Source: a virus. From it: a DNA stretch of 46,550 bases. This document shows, piece after piece, positions 1 through 9,325 of the stretch. Where the stretch lies: the IMG/VR virus record IMGVR_UViG_3300018059_000004, positions 1-46,550 of that record; one strand, written 5' to 3'. The notes beneath the pieces were generated by a model that made no database searches, had not been told where the DNA came from, and saw nothing but the letters and a program-made list of their open reading frames with translations. The stretch's first letter is position 1; each line of letters opens with the position of its first letter. Position numbers and translations under genes: made by a program.

Positions 1-123
1 CGGGCCTGGTGGTCCCTCACACCCGAGCAACAGCGCACGGTGATCGAACGTCTGCCCCTGGTGGGGTATCAGAATCCGGACGAAGCAAGCGGTCCGATCG
101 TCTATCCGTCGAAGACGATCACA
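1..123. repeat. Left copy of 123-bp terminal direct repeat
   Basis: This copy is identical, base for base, to 46428-46550. It lies inside the giant polyvalent gene and keeps its reading frame across the join. The two copies therefore either represent the overlap left when an assembler opens a circular or circularly permuted genome, or a short true terminal redundancy. Removing one copy gives a 46,427-bp unit. Confidence 0.97.
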
Positions 124-3100
124 TCCGAGAGCCACGTCGCCTATCTCTTGGGAGAGGCGAGAGGGAACGGCCTCGTGGCGGCGATGGAGTTATGGTTGTC
201 GAGCGGGAGTCTCTTCGGCGACGAGTCGCAATTTCTCGATGTCTTGAAGGGCCTAGATCTCGAGAACGTCTTCCGGCTGGACGATCCCGAGGCGACGCAC
301 CCGCGGGTCTACGACGTGTATCTCAGCATCCAGAATCCGTTCCGCACGGGCGCGATCTCGGACGAGGTCCTGGCCGCGTTTGATGCGACTGCGAAACGAT
401 CACGCCAACGCCCGGCTCAATTCGGCGCGGACTTGTGGGATAAACGTCTCCGCAACATCCGCGAGTGGGTTGCGGAATTGAAAGCCGATCGGGCCGCCGG
501 CAAAAACTCTCACGTCTGGACTTCGATCCCGGATGCTATCAGCGACACGCTGAAAACCCTCGGGTATGACGGCATCGAGGATACGGGCGGCAAACTCGGC
601 GGAGACGAGCATGTGATCTGGATCCCCTTCGAGCCGACGCAGATCAAGAGCGTCGAGAACCGCGGGACCTTCGATCCGCTGAACCCGAACATCCTCAAGC
701 AAGAGAAGCGTGGGGCGATCCGGTTCGGGCCCGATCGGCAGTTCACGATTGCCCTCCTTGAGAAGGCGGACCTCTCGACGTTCCTTCACGAAAGCGGCCA
801 TTTCTTCCTCGAGGTCTTCGGGGACCTGGCGGATCGGTTCCGGGCGACGGACCCGGCGACGCTGACGGCGACACAGCGGACCCTCGTTTCTGACTTCGAC
901 GGGCTGCTTGAGCAGCTCGGCGTGGAGACGCGCGACGCTATCACTGAAACGCAACACGAGCAGTTCGCTCGCCTCTTCGAGGCCTACCTGATGGAGGGGC
1001 GGGCCCCGTCGCTGGCACTCGAAAGCGCCTTTGTTCGCTTCCGCGCCTGGCTAGTCGGGATCTATCGGAGCCTCCGACAACTCCATGTGCAACTGACGCC
1101 CGAGGTCACGGCGATCCTCGATCGGCTCGTCGCCAGTGACCTCGCGATCGCAGAGGCGGAGCAGCGGCGGGGTGTCGACGCGATGTTTACCACAGCCGAG
1201 ACCGCCGGCATGACGGCGGCGGAGTTCGGCCTCTACCGGGAGACCGTCGCGCGCGCCTCCCGCACGGCGCGCCAGCGGCTCGACGCGAAGCTCCTCGGGG
1301 AAGTGCGCCGGGAACAAGAGGAGAGCTGGAAAGCCCAGCGGGCCGAGATCCAGGCGGAGGTCGAAGCGGCCATCTATGAACGGCCCGAGTATCGCGCCCT
1401 CTCCGCGATCACGCGCGGGACGCACCCGAACGGGGAGGCCCTGGTCGAAGGGCTCGAGACAAAGCCGCTTCGACTCTCGCGCGCGCTCATTGTCGAAGCA
1501 TTCGGCCCCGACAGGTTGAAGCGTCTGCCCGCGTTCTCTTATGTGCGCGACGGCGGCCTCGATCCGGAAAGCGTCGCCGGCATGTTCGGGTTCTCGAGCG
1601 CCGACGCGCTCTTGACTGCGCTCGAGGACGCCCCGCCGATGCGCCAGGTCATTGACCAGCAGACCCAGGCGCGCATGCTGGCCGAGCATGGCTCCCTGCT
1701 CCTCGACGGCACGCTCGCCGAAGCGGCTCAGACGGCGGTTGCCAACGAGGATCGCGACAGCATCATCCGCGCAGAGCTGCGGGCGCTTGGTCAGCTCCGG
1801 CGCACTGTGGCGCCGTTTGTCCAAGCCGAGCAGACGAAGCTCGAGGCCGAACGTGCCGAACGTGCCTATGAACGGCGATGGTTCGAGGCCGAGGCGAAGC
1901 TGAAGCAGGCCATCGCGGTCGGCAAGAAAGCCCTGGAGATCGAAGCTCTCCGGCGTGAAGTCATGAACTGGCGGCAGAAAGCGCGGGGCGGCGCCGCGAC
2001 GATTGCCGCAGCTCTGCCGCCCCAGCGTGTGATCGAAGACCACGCACGGACGCGCCTCGGGCGCATGACGATCCGCGCGATTAAGCCGGCGCTCTTCTGG
2101 TCCGGCTCGAGGCGCGCGGCTGAGGAGGCGATCGGCGCCGCGGCCCGGCAGGACTTCGACGGTGCGATCGCAGCGAAACAACGGGAGCTGCTCAATCTGG
2201 CGCTCTATCGGCAGGCTGAGGTCACGCTCGAGGATATGCGGCTCCGTGTGATCTTCGCGAAGAGTCTCAACACGAAAGCGGCCCGAGCCCGGCTGGGCCT
2301 CGCCGGTGCAAACTATCAGGAACAGGTCGACGGGATTCTGGATGCCTATGAGTTCGCCCGTGTTCCGGCGAAGGCCCTCGAGAAGCGCGCCTCGTTGAGT
2401 CGCTTCCTCGCCGGGCTCGAGGCGGCCGGCCTGCCCGTGCCGCCGGACCTCCCGCCGGAGTTGGTCGACGAGACCCGCCGAACAAACTATCAGAACCTCA
2501 CCGTCGAGGAGCTGATCGGTGTGACGGATGGGCTGAAGATGATCGTCCATCTCGCGCGCCTCAAGAACAAGCTGCTCAAGGCCCAAGACGCCCGAGAGTT
2601 CGATGAGGTCCGCACGTCGATTGTCGAGAGCATCCGCGCGCACTCCGACGAGCGGACACTCCCGAGTGAGTTCACCGGAAAGCAAGAGGCGACGCGCCGG
2701 CTCGCGGACTGGTTCGCGTCGCACACGAAGATCGCCCAGCTTGCCGCGGCCCTGGATGGCTACGTCGACGGCGGGCCAGTCTGGCAATACGTGATCCGTC
2801 CGATCAATGAGGCGGCCGACCAGGAGAGCGCGCGGAACCACGACGCCGGCGTCACCTACACACAGATTCTCAATCGCTTCTACACGTCGAAGGATCTCCG
2901 CGCGTTCTCTCGGCCGCTCCGGATCGAGGCGATCGGTGAGAGCCTGACGAAGGAAGCCCGGCTCGCCCTCGCGTTGAATTGGGGCAACCAGACGTCACGC
3001 GATCGCGTGCTCGCCGATCCGCGGCGGAAGTGGACTCAGCAACAAGTGGACGCGATCCTCGGCACGCTCGACAAACGGGATTGGGATTTCATTCAAGCGA

Positions 3101-4683
3101 CCTGGGACTTCCTCGAGACCTTCTGGCCGGAGATTGTCGCGAAACAGGAGCGCGTCGTCGGCGTGGCTCCGGAGAAGGTCGACGCCCTACCCGTTCAGAC
3201 GGCCTACGGCGAGTATCGGGGCGGCTACTACCCGCTCATGTATGATCCGCGGCTCAACCTGCGATCGCAGCAGCTCGAGGCCGCCAGCGAAGCGAGGGGG
3301 ATCCTGCAGGCCGCTTATGTGGCGAACACGACAAAGCGCGGCCATCTCGAAGCGCGGAAGAGTCACGTCAAGCTGTCGATCCGCCTGGATCTTGGTGTGA
3401 CGTTTCAACATCTGCAGCAGGTGATTCATGACCTCACGCATCATGAGGCCCTGCTCGACGTGCAACGGGTTCTCCGCGACTCAAGCATCTCGTCCGCGAT
3501 CCTTGAGACGAAAGGGGACATTGTCTATCAACAATTCAGCCGGGCGCTTCAGGATATCGCGGCCGGCAACGTGAACGGCCGGCGGCCGACGATCATCGAC
3601 AAGGCGGCGACGTTCGCGCGGCAGGGGACGCAACTCTCGCTCCTCGGGATCAATCTCTGGACGGCGGCCCAGCAGCCGCTCGGGCTTTTCAACGGGATGG
3701 CGCGCATCGGGCCGAAGTGGGTCGCACGCGGCCTTAAGCATTGGCTCCGTGATGCGGCCCACATGGAGCACACCGTCCGATGGATCAACAGCGTGTCGCC
3801 GATGATGAAGTATCGGCTTGACAACGCGACTCAGGATCTCTCGGATCTCCGCCTCGAGCTGCGCCGCGCCGGCGGCTGGTTCGATCGCCTCGTCCGCAAG
3901 GTGTCCGCCGACCATCTCACGCAGACGGCGCTCCTCGACGGCTACCTGTGGCATATCGGGCTGATGCAGCGAGTCGCTGACGTGCCGACCTGGCTCGGAA
4001 TGTATGAGAAGAGCAAAGCCGGCGGGAAGACGGAGGCCGACGCGATCGCCCTTGCCGATCAAGCGGTCCTCGACAGCCAGGGCGCCGGCCAGATCAAGGA
4101 CCTGTCCCAAGTGCAACGAGGCGGGCCCGTCGCGCGGCTCTTCATGACCTTCTACACCTACGGGAACACCGTCTTCAATCAGACGGCGCGCGCCCTCGGG
4201 CAAACCAGCTTTCGATCGCCGGTGCAGATCCTCGAGCTGCTCGGGAACCTCGCGCTGATCTACGCCATGCCCTCGCTCGTGACGATCCTGCTGTCGCGTC
4301 TCTTCGGCCGGACCGGCGGGGAAGATGATGATTGGAGCGACTTCTTCCAGGACGTCGGCGCGGAGATGCTCTCGACGGCCATGAACACAATGGTGCTGGT
4401 CCGAGAACTGGGCGGCCTCGTCGAGTCCGGGACGCGCGGCTATGCGGGACCGGCGGGCGCGCGGTTGATTGAGCTGTCCTACAAAGTGGGCCGTCAAGTC
4501 GAACAAGGTGAACTCGATGAGGCCTTCTTCCGGGCGGTGAATCAAGCCGGTGGGATTCTCTTCCGGTATCCGGCGGCGCAGATTCAGCGCACCGTCGATG
4601 GCATCGCCGCCCTCGCGGAGGGCCGCACGTCGAATCCGCTCGCGATTCTCTTCGGGCCGCCACAGAAGGAAGGACACAAGTAA
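1..4683 (+). CDS. Giant polyvalent internal-virion protein, C-terminal part (continues from window end)
   Basis: The frame is open from base 1 and continues the gene starting at 41307; joined, it encodes 3,267 residues. Numbering is in the joined protein. The second ADP-ribosyltransferase-like region runs from about 1617 to 1940; its end is marked by the YLSIQNPF, GYDGI and QIKS motifs. A zincin-like metallopeptidase follows, with HESGH at 1970-1974 and the downstream FARLFEAYLMEG helix seen in phage polyvalent proteins. Next come long charged helices (about 2090-2400), an LPD38-like region (about 2660-2810, NWGNQTSRDRVL) and hydrophobic segments near 3121-3180. The gene ends TAATG, overlapping the next start. 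Large polyvalent proteins are injected with phage DNA and counter host defences; which activity matters here is unknown. Expected location is inside the capsid or ejection channel. Confidence 0.85.
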   Translation, partial: RAWWSLTPEQQRTVIERLPLVGYQNPDEASGPIVYPSKTITSESHVAYLLGEARGNGLVAAMELWLSSGSLFGDESQFLDVLKGLDLENVFRLDDPEATHPRVYDVYLSIQNPFRTGAISDEVLAAFDATAKRSRQRPAQFGADLWDKRLRNIREWVAELKADRAAGKNSHVWTSIPDAISDTLKTLGYDGIEDTGGKLGGDEHVIWIPFEPTQIKSVENRGTFDPLNPNILKQEKRGAIRFGPDRQFTIALLEKADLSTFLHESGHFFLEVFGDLADRFRATDPATLTATQRTLVSDFDGLLEQLGVETRDAITETQHEQFARLFEAYLMEGRAPSLALESAFVRFRAWLVGIYRSLRQLHVQLTPEVTAILDRLVASDLAIAEAEQRRGVDAMFTTAETAGMTAAEFGLYRETVARASRTARQRLDAKLLGEVRREQEESWKAQRAEIQAEVEAAIYERPEYRALSAITRGTHPNGEALVEGLETKPLRLSRALIVEAFGPDRLKRLPAFSYVRDGGLDPESVAGMFGFSSADALLTALEDAPPMRQVIDQQTQARMLAEHGSLLLDGTLAEAAQTAVANEDRDSIIRAELRALGQLRRTVAPFVQAEQTKLEAERAERAYERRWFEAEAKLKQAIAVGKKALEIEALRREVMNWRQKARGGAATIAAALPPQRVIEDHARTRLGRMTIRAIKPALFWSGSRRAAEEAIGAAARQDFDGAIAAKQRELLNLALYRQAEVTLEDMRLRVIFAKSLNTKAARARLGLAGANYQEQVDGILDAYEFARVPAKALEKRASLSRFLAGLEAAGLPVPPDLPPELVDETRRTNYQNLTVEELIGVTDGLKMIVHLARLKNKLLKAQDAREFDEVRTSIVESIRAHSDERTLPSEFTGKQEATRRLADWFASHTKIAQLAAALDGYVDGGPVWQYVIRPINEAADQESARNHDAGVTYTQILNRFYTSKDLRAFSRPLRIEAIGESLTKEARLALALNWGNQTSRDRVLADPRRKWTQQQVDAILGTLDKRDWDFIQATWDFLETFWPEIVAKQERVVGVAPEKVDALPVQTAYGEYRGGYYPLMYDPRLNLRSQQLEAASEARGILQAAYVANTTKRGHLEARKSHVKLSIRLDLGVTFQHLQQVIHDLTHHEALLDVQRVLRDSSISSAILETKGDIVYQQFSRALQDIAAGNVNGRRPTIIDKAATFARQGTQLSLLGINLWTAAQQPLGLFNGMARIGPKWVARGLKHWLRDAAHMEHTVRWINSVSPMMKYRLDNATQDLSDLRLELRRAGGWFDRLVRKVSADHLTQTALLDGYLWHIGLMQRVADVPTWLGMYEKSKAGGKTEADAIALADQAVLDSQGAGQIKDLSQVQRGGPVARLFMTFYTYGNTVFNQTARALGQTSFRSPVQILELLGNLALIYAMPSLVTILLSRLFGRTGGEDDDWSDFFQDVGAEMLSTAMNTMVLVRELGGLVESGTRGYAGPAGARLIELSYKVGRQVEQGELDEAFFRAVNQAGGILFRYPAAQIQRTVDGIAALAEGRTSNPLAILFGPPQKEGHK

Positions 4684-5897
4684 TGCCGCCCCGCGCTCCG
4701 TCTGGTCGGGCCAAACGCGCACGAGCAACCCGCGGCACGCCAGCCGGCCGGAGTCGCAAAATCGATGTCCCAGCTCGTCAACAGGACGGCCTCGATCTGA
4801 GTGCCGTCATCGCGCAGAGCATCGCCGAGCAACAGGTGGAACCGCTCGAGACGCGCATCGCCGCGCTCGAGGCCGCCGTCGCCAGCTTCAGCGCCCTGGC
4901 GGTCTATCAGGCGGATCTCACGTTGCGCGCCGGCGGTCGATCGGGCGCCGTCATGCTCGAGCGCGCCTTCACCGAGGATGAGATCGGTCAGCCGGTGCTG
5001 ATGGTGCAAGCGGCGACAGTCCGCGGCGATGAGGCGGAAGCCGGGGTCGTCGAGTTTGTGGCGCGCGTCCTCGACGGGAGACGGATGCGCGTCTTTTGGA
5101 GTTGTCCCTTTCCGGCGCCGCGGCATGTCCATGTCGTCTATCAGGTCCTCGCCGGCGATGTCGTCGGCCGGCTCGCGGCTCTGTGGGCGCCGCAACTTGC
5201 GAATCGGATCCTGGCCGGCCCGGCGAGTGGGGACGCCGCCGCGCCGACGTTCCGCCCGCTCGAGGTCGCGGATCTGCCGGCCGAGGTCGGGACCGTGCAG
5301 AGCGTTGAGCTGTCCGCGCCGGCGGAGTTCACCGTCACCGGCTCGCCCATCACGGCGACAGGGATCGTCGGTCTCTTGTGGACATTGGTCGCCGCGACCA
5401 AGGTCTTCAGCGGACCGACGACGGGAGATCCGGCGGCGCCGACCTTTCGATCTTTGGGACTCGCGGATCTCCCGGTGGGGCTCGCGCTCCTGGGCGCGGC
5501 GAATGCCTTCGGCGCGTTCAATCAGACATTCGACGGGGATGTTCTTGTCATCGATGCGGTCAATAACCGTGTCGGGATCGGGGTCGCCGCACCAGCCTAC
5601 AAGCTCGAGATCAAAGGCGCCGGCGGTGCCAACAAACTCACAATCACCGATACCAACGCGAGCGGGCGGAATGTCGGCTTCAACAACGGCGGCGCCGGAA
5701 TCGGCGGCGCTGGGTATTTCTCGATCGACGACAACACGACGCCGAACAATCTAGTGATCTTCGAGCCGGACGGAACGGTCGTCATCGTCAATGCTGCGCG
5801 CCTCCACACGCTCGGCGCCTACGCGGCGGGAGACAAGTATGTGGTCGCGGACGCTTCGGGGAATCTGCACCTGTCGGCGCTCGGACCAGGCTCATAA
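4683..5897 (+). CDS. Tail fibre/appendage protein with repeated motif
   Basis: 404 residues. The N-terminus is basic and Arg/Pro-rich, followed by a short helical segment (about 38-75). The middle carries two copies of a repeat reading LAGPASGDAAAPTFR and FSGPTTGDPAAPTFR, each followed by a LADLP-type ending. This repeat is common in phage fibres and other surface proteins. The C-terminal 120 residues are Gly/Asn-rich and beta-like (NNRVGIGVAAPAYKLEIKG), like the pre-chaperone shafts of fibres, but no intramolecular chaperone domain is visible. The start overlaps the stop of the giant gene (TAATG), so translation is probably coupled. Probably a virion appendage; the receptor is unknown. Confidence 0.65.
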   Translation: MPPRAPSGRAKRARATRGTPAGRSRKIDVPARQQDGLDLSAVIAQSIAEQQVEPLETRIAALEAAVASFSALAVYQADLTLRAGGRSGAVMLERAFTEDEIGQPVLMVQAATVRGDEAEAGVVEFVARVLDGRRMRVFWSCPFPAPRHVHVVYQVLAGDVVGRLAALWAPQLANRILAGPASGDAAAPTFRPLEVADLPAEVGTVQSVELSAPAEFTVTGSPITATGIVGLLWTLVAATKVFSGPTTGDPAAPTFRSLGLADLPVGLALLGAANAFGAFNQTFDGDVLVIDAVNNRVGIGVAAPAYKLEIKGAGGANKLTITDTNASGRNVGFNNGGAGIGGAGYFSIDDNTTPNNLVIFEPDGTVVIVNAARLHTLGAYAAGDKYVVADASGNLHLSALGPGS

Positions 5898-5933
5898 GGG
5901 GTAAAATAACGCGCACGCAAGAGGAGCGACACC

Positions 5934-6596
5934 ATGATTATCGAATCACCACAAGACGCCCGGATCCAGGCGGAGGTCGACCGCTCGACACTTGCCCTGC
6001 GGGTAAGTCACCGGCCGCAGGAATACGCGGTGCATGACAACATCGGTGGGCACTACCGAATCGCGCTGACGACAGGGCTCACGACGATCCTGAACGCGGC
6101 CGATGCCATCCTCTCGTTGCGCTGGACGAATCAGCAGTTCAATTTCGCCCTGTTGCGACTCAAGGCCTATGCGAGTCTCACAACGGCATTCGCCGCCGCA
6201 CAAGAGACGAGCCTGGACATTGTCCGCATGCTCAACTTCACAGCGAACGACAGCGGTGGAAGCGCCATCACGCTCGGCGCCCACTGTCGGAAGACGCTGT
6301 CGCCGATGAATCCGTCCCGTATCAGCGATCTCCGGATCGCGACCACCGTCGCGCTCGGCGCGGGCACGGGCACGGCCGAATCCCTAGCATTCGGAAAAGT
6401 CGTGCTCCCGCTCGGGAACGTGCTCGGCGCCTCGGCCGAAGGGGCGCTCTTCGAGGTCGAAGCCGGCCTCGAGGCGCCCTTCATCATGTCGGCCCTGAAC
6501 GGCTTCCGGGTGCGGATCGGCTTCACGCAAGGCGCCACGGGCGTGGTGCGGTTTACGTTGGTGATGGATTGGGCCGAAATCCCGATCGCGGTGTAA
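5934..6596 (+). CDS. Hypothetical structural protein
   Basis: 220 residues, not recognised. The start is supported by GAGGAG eight bases upstream. The sequence is rich in beta-prone segments and small residues, without membrane helices or catalytic motifs. It lies between a fibre-like gene and a membrane protein/spike pair, so a virion surface or baseplate role is inferred from position only. The 37-bp gap before it contains TAAAAT but no convincing -35 partner. Confidence 0.6.
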   Translation: MIIESPQDARIQAEVDRSTLALRVSHRPQEYAVHDNIGGHYRIALTTGLTTILNAADAILSLRWTNQQFNFALLRLKAYASLTTAFAAAQETSLDIVRMLNFTANDSGGSAITLGAHCRKTLSPMNPSRISDLRIATTVALGAGTGTAESLAFGKVVLPLGNVLGASAEGALFEVEAGLEAPFIMSALNGFRVRIGFTQGATGVVRFTLVMDWAEIPIAV

Positions 6597-6599
6597 TCG

Positions 6600-6941
6600 A
6601 TGCCAAGTCACGATCTCGCCACTTTGCCCTCTCTGGCGGACGGGTTCGGCGGTAGTCCCTGGTGGGTCCGCGTCATCGTCCAGGTCGGCGTCGGCAGCGT
6701 GATCGCCTTCATGCTCTTGTCGTGGTTGCAAAAGTCCGTGGACAAGAAGCTCGATGAGAGCCTCCGGCTGGGTCGGGACACGGTGCAAGCACAAACCATC
6801 GCCAACGCGAAGATGACAGACTTCGCCGATACGCAGCTTCGGCAGACGGAGCTTCTCCTCCTCGTGCAGCGGCAAGTCTGCGCGAACACAGCCAAGACTG
6901 ACGACGCTCGGGATCGCTGTTACGCGACGACCGCAAAATGA
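6600..6941 (+). CDS. Small single-span membrane protein
   Basis: 113 residues. One hydrophobic helix lies at about residues 22-44 (WWVRVIVQVGVGSVIAFMLL), followed by a charged helical tail with coiled-coil character and two cysteines near the end. The N-terminus is short. The topology resembles inner-membrane spanin subunits or accessory holins, but the distance from the endolysin (25537) and the place next to the spike gene make that uncertain. The stop overlaps the next start (ATGA), so translation is coupled to the glycoside hydrolase. Confidence 0.6.
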   Translation: MPSHDLATLPSLADGFGGSPWWVRVIVQVGVGSVIAFMLLSWLQKSVDKKLDESLRLGRDTVQAQTIANAKMTDFADTQLRQTELLLLVQRQVCANTAKTDDARDRCYATTAK

Positions 6942-8932
6942 ATGACTGGTTCCCGCGCCTGAGTCCGGACGGGTTTCACCGGGTCAGTGGATTCGGAACC
7001 TGGGGCTATGACCGGACGGACATGGGGCCAGGATGGACGCCGCAATTCCGCACGCCTTCGATCGTCATTGTCTATCTGGCCGACTCGCGCGAACTGTGGG
7101 AGCTGGACCTCGAGCGCGGCACCTACCGGGCCATCTACAGCGGGATCGATAGCAACACGTTGACGGCGGGAGGCGGACGCTGGGCCTCATGCGCCGGCCG
7201 CCTGATCACGCGGGATGATGGCTCTCAAGTGCCAGGCTTCGAGCCCGCGGCATGGGGTGATCATCTCGCGTGGATCGAAGAACTGGCGCCGACAGAAAAG
7301 CGCGTCTGGGTCGATGGTCGAATCGTCCGGACCGGGGATATTCGCACGACGACGACGCCGGGACTGCTTCGCGCGAACCGATATGGACTTGCATGGGTCG
7401 AAGCGGCCGGCGGCACGCTCGAAGCCTGGGGCCTCCTGTGGGGCGGCGTCGCTATGCCCCTTCGGCCGACGTGGCAGAAGGTCTACTTTGCTGTGCCCGT
7501 AGAAGGACCTGATGCGGCGCCCTGGCTGCTGGTGGCGTCGGACTATCCGCCGGGTCACATGCGTGCATTCCTCGTGCCCTGGGGTCAGCATATTGGGCGC
7601 CTGGTTGACGACGGTCCGAACCTTCTCCATCCCGACGCGGTCTTTGCCGGGAATCAATGGCGTGCAGTCTGGTGTTCGGCGCAAGGTGGGGCGGGTGAAG
7701 TCTGGTTGCCACGGGACGGGCCACTCGTCGACTTTTCACTCGATCCGCGACCGCCGATGCCGTCGGCGTCGGGTCGCTTTCGCTTGACGCGCACGCAGGG
7801 ATCCGCGCCGCTCGAGGTCGGCGCCGAGGTCATTGAGGAGACAGGTGTCCGGACGCGCCGATGGACATGGGGCCGCGCTGATCTACTTGACCTGGTGAAT
7901 GCCCCGACGCCGAATGATCGGCCGACGTATCCCTATCTGTTTCTTGAGCCGGGCGACTTCGATGTCGATCTGAAGATGCAAGGGGAAGTCGCCGACGAGA
8001 CCCATCAGCCGGGAAGCGGGGGCGCGATTACCTTCGCTGGCCGGCAACGGATCACGGTCCATGAGCCAGAGCCGCTGCCGCCGCCGCCACAGCCGGCGCA
8101 TCCTACAGGTTATCGTCTCCTTCAAACGGGCTTCGGCGATCCCCTGATCGTGCCAGGCTACAACGTATACGAGGAGATGCGGGCGCGTCGCCTCGAGGGC
8201 GCGCGCATCGGCGCCGCGTGGAAGAATCCGCGAACCGGACAGCTTGAAGATCACGCCGAAATGACGCGCGTGATGGTTCAGGAAGTGCTCGACACGCGAC
8301 TCCGGCCGATCACGGTCTGCACGTCCGAGGCCCAGCTTGAGGCGGTGCCGGAGTATACCGATATCGAGTGGTGGAACGAGCCGGACATATCCGTCACCCG
8401 GCGTTTCTCGCCGGCGGAGTATGCGGCGACGATCCCTGGCGTGATGGCGATCTGCCGACGTCGACATCTCTTCCCGTGGCTGGGCGCGATCTCCAACTTG
8501 GACGCACGACCACAAGAGTGGCTGCGCCAGATCATGCCGGCGGTCCCCGTCGATGCGGGGATCTCCGCGCATTGGTATCCGGGCAAGGACGGGAAACCCT
8601 ACCCGTGCCCGCTCTCCTACGTCATCGCCTTCAACGCGCTGATCGGGAATCGGCGGAAGGCAATCACGGAAACCGGATTTCATACCGGCCCCTGGTCCTC
8701 GTGGATTCTTCAGCTTCGCTGGCCGTTTCTCATCAAGCGCACCTATCGGCTCACGGACAGTGAGGTGGCGCACCGGACCTATGTCACATTTTCATTCTTC
8801 ATGATCCAGGGCTTCGAGGTCTGCGTCGGCTATCAGATCCATGATGGCGAGGATGACACACCGGGCGGGCGCTTCGGGTGGCAGCGATCGGATTGGCGAA
8901 CCTGGAAGCTGGTCGGATCCGTCTTCCTGTAG
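6938..8932 (+). CDS. Glycoside-hydrolase spike (beta-propeller + PKD-like + clan-A TIM barrel)
   Basis: 664 residues. Residues 1-285 hold Trp/Gly-rich repeats such as WGDHLAWIEE and RYGLAWVEAAGG, typical of a beta-propeller. Residues about 287-375 resemble a PKD domain. A proline linker (about 377-389) leads to a barrel of clan GH-A type: the acid/base is probably Glu481 in WWNEPD, the nucleophile probably Glu578 in ITETGF, with SAHWYPG between. Such enzymes cleave beta-linked glycans. On a virion this would be a capsule or exopolysaccharide depolymerase; the substrate cannot be read from sequence. It is the last gene before a promoter-like region. CTCGAG seems sparser here than in neighbouring genes. 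Confidence 0.75.
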   Translation: MNDWFPRLSPDGFHRVSGFGTWGYDRTDMGPGWTPQFRTPSIVIVYLADSRELWELDLERGTYRAIYSGIDSNTLTAGGGRWASCAGRLITRDDGSQVPGFEPAAWGDHLAWIEELAPTEKRVWVDGRIVRTGDIRTTTTPGLLRANRYGLAWVEAAGGTLEAWGLLWGGVAMPLRPTWQKVYFAVPVEGPDAAPWLLVASDYPPGHMRAFLVPWGQHIGRLVDDGPNLLHPDAVFAGNQWRAVWCSAQGGAGEVWLPRDGPLVDFSLDPRPPMPSASGRFRLTRTQGSAPLEVGAEVIEETGVRTRRWTWGRADLLDLVNAPTPNDRPTYPYLFLEPGDFDVDLKMQGEVADETHQPGSGGAITFAGRQRITVHEPEPLPPPPQPAHPTGYRLLQTGFGDPLIVPGYNVYEEMRARRLEGARIGAAWKNPRTGQLEDHAEMTRVMVQEVLDTRLRPITVCTSEAQLEAVPEYTDIEWWNEPDISVTRRFSPAEYAATIPGVMAICRRRHLFPWLGAISNLDARPQEWLRQIMPAVPVDAGISAHWYPGKDGKPYPCPLSYVIAFNALIGNRRKAITETGFHTGPWSSWILQLRWPFLIKRTYRLTDSEVAHRTYVTFSFFMIQGFEVCVGYQIHDGEDDTPGGRFGWQRSDWRTWKLVGSVFL

Positions 8933-8936
8933 ATAG

Positions 8937-8969
8937 TTGTTGCCAACAAGTAAGCGGGTGGAGTAGACT
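8937..8969 (+). promoter_or_regulatory. Palindromic operator with candidate promoter (site A)
   Basis: The palindrome TTGTT-GCC-AACAA (8937-8949) starts five bases after the spike stop codon. Its right half overlaps a possible -35, TTGCCA (8940-8945), followed after 18 bases by TAGACT (8964-8969, 4 of 6 matches to TATAAT). This is the first gap after the late appendage genes and would start the early region. The same palindrome recurs near 12640, 18908 and 43655. Confidence 0.5.
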
Positions 8970-8988
8970 CCTTCCCAGGAGAAGAGCC

Positions 8989-9324
8989 ATGACCACACCG
9001 CCCGGCAACATCCCGCAAACCCCTGTCGAGTCGAGTCTCGTCAAAAGCTACGGCTACAGCCAGGCCGACCGCCGGCTGGTGGTCGTCTTCGTCGACGGCC
9101 AGCCCTTCGAGTATGGCGACGTGCCGGCGGACCTCGTCCAGGGCTTCGAGGCGTCGACGTCGAAGGGCCGCTATTTCCATCAGCATATCCGCGGCAGGTT
9201 CAACGGGAAGAAGCTCGAGGTCGAAGCGGCCGACGAGGGCATGTGTCCCAAGTGTGGCGGCCTCGGTCCGTTCGGCAAGCCGTGTGAAGATTGCGGCTGT
9301 GCGAACTATACCGATCTGCGGTAG
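8989..9324 (+). CDS. KTSC-domain protein with C-terminal zinc ribbon
   Basis: 111 residues. Residues about 13-71 match the KTSC domain pattern: a GYS...L-V-V-F-x-DG...FEYGDVP core and STSKGRYFHQHIRGRF at the end. KTSC domains occur in small phage and bacterial proteins and fused to lysyl-tRNA synthetases; their function is not established, with nucleic-acid binding suggested. A zinc ribbon follows: Cys86-x2-Cys89 and Cys99-x2-Cys102. The ATG at 8989 was chosen because AGGAGAAG lies just upstream; the longer upstream reading overlaps the promoter-like site. Confidence 0.8.
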   Translation: MTTPPGNIPQTPVESSLVKSYGYSQADRRLVVVFVDGQPFEYGDVPADLVQGFEASTSKGRYFHQHIRGRFNGKKLEVEAADEGMCPKCGGLGPFGKPCEDCGCANYTDLR

Positions 9325-9325
9325 A

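Noticed and set aside
5898-5933. Promoter before the gene at 5934 (TAAAAT)
   Set aside because: No -35-like hexamer at 16-18 bases upstream; one AT-rich hexamer is not enough.
4683-8932. Diversity-generating retroelement, considered because the morphogenesis module resembles BPP-1
   Set aside because: No reverse transcriptase (no YxDD-type protein) and no template/variable repeat pair was found in the fibre or spike genes.
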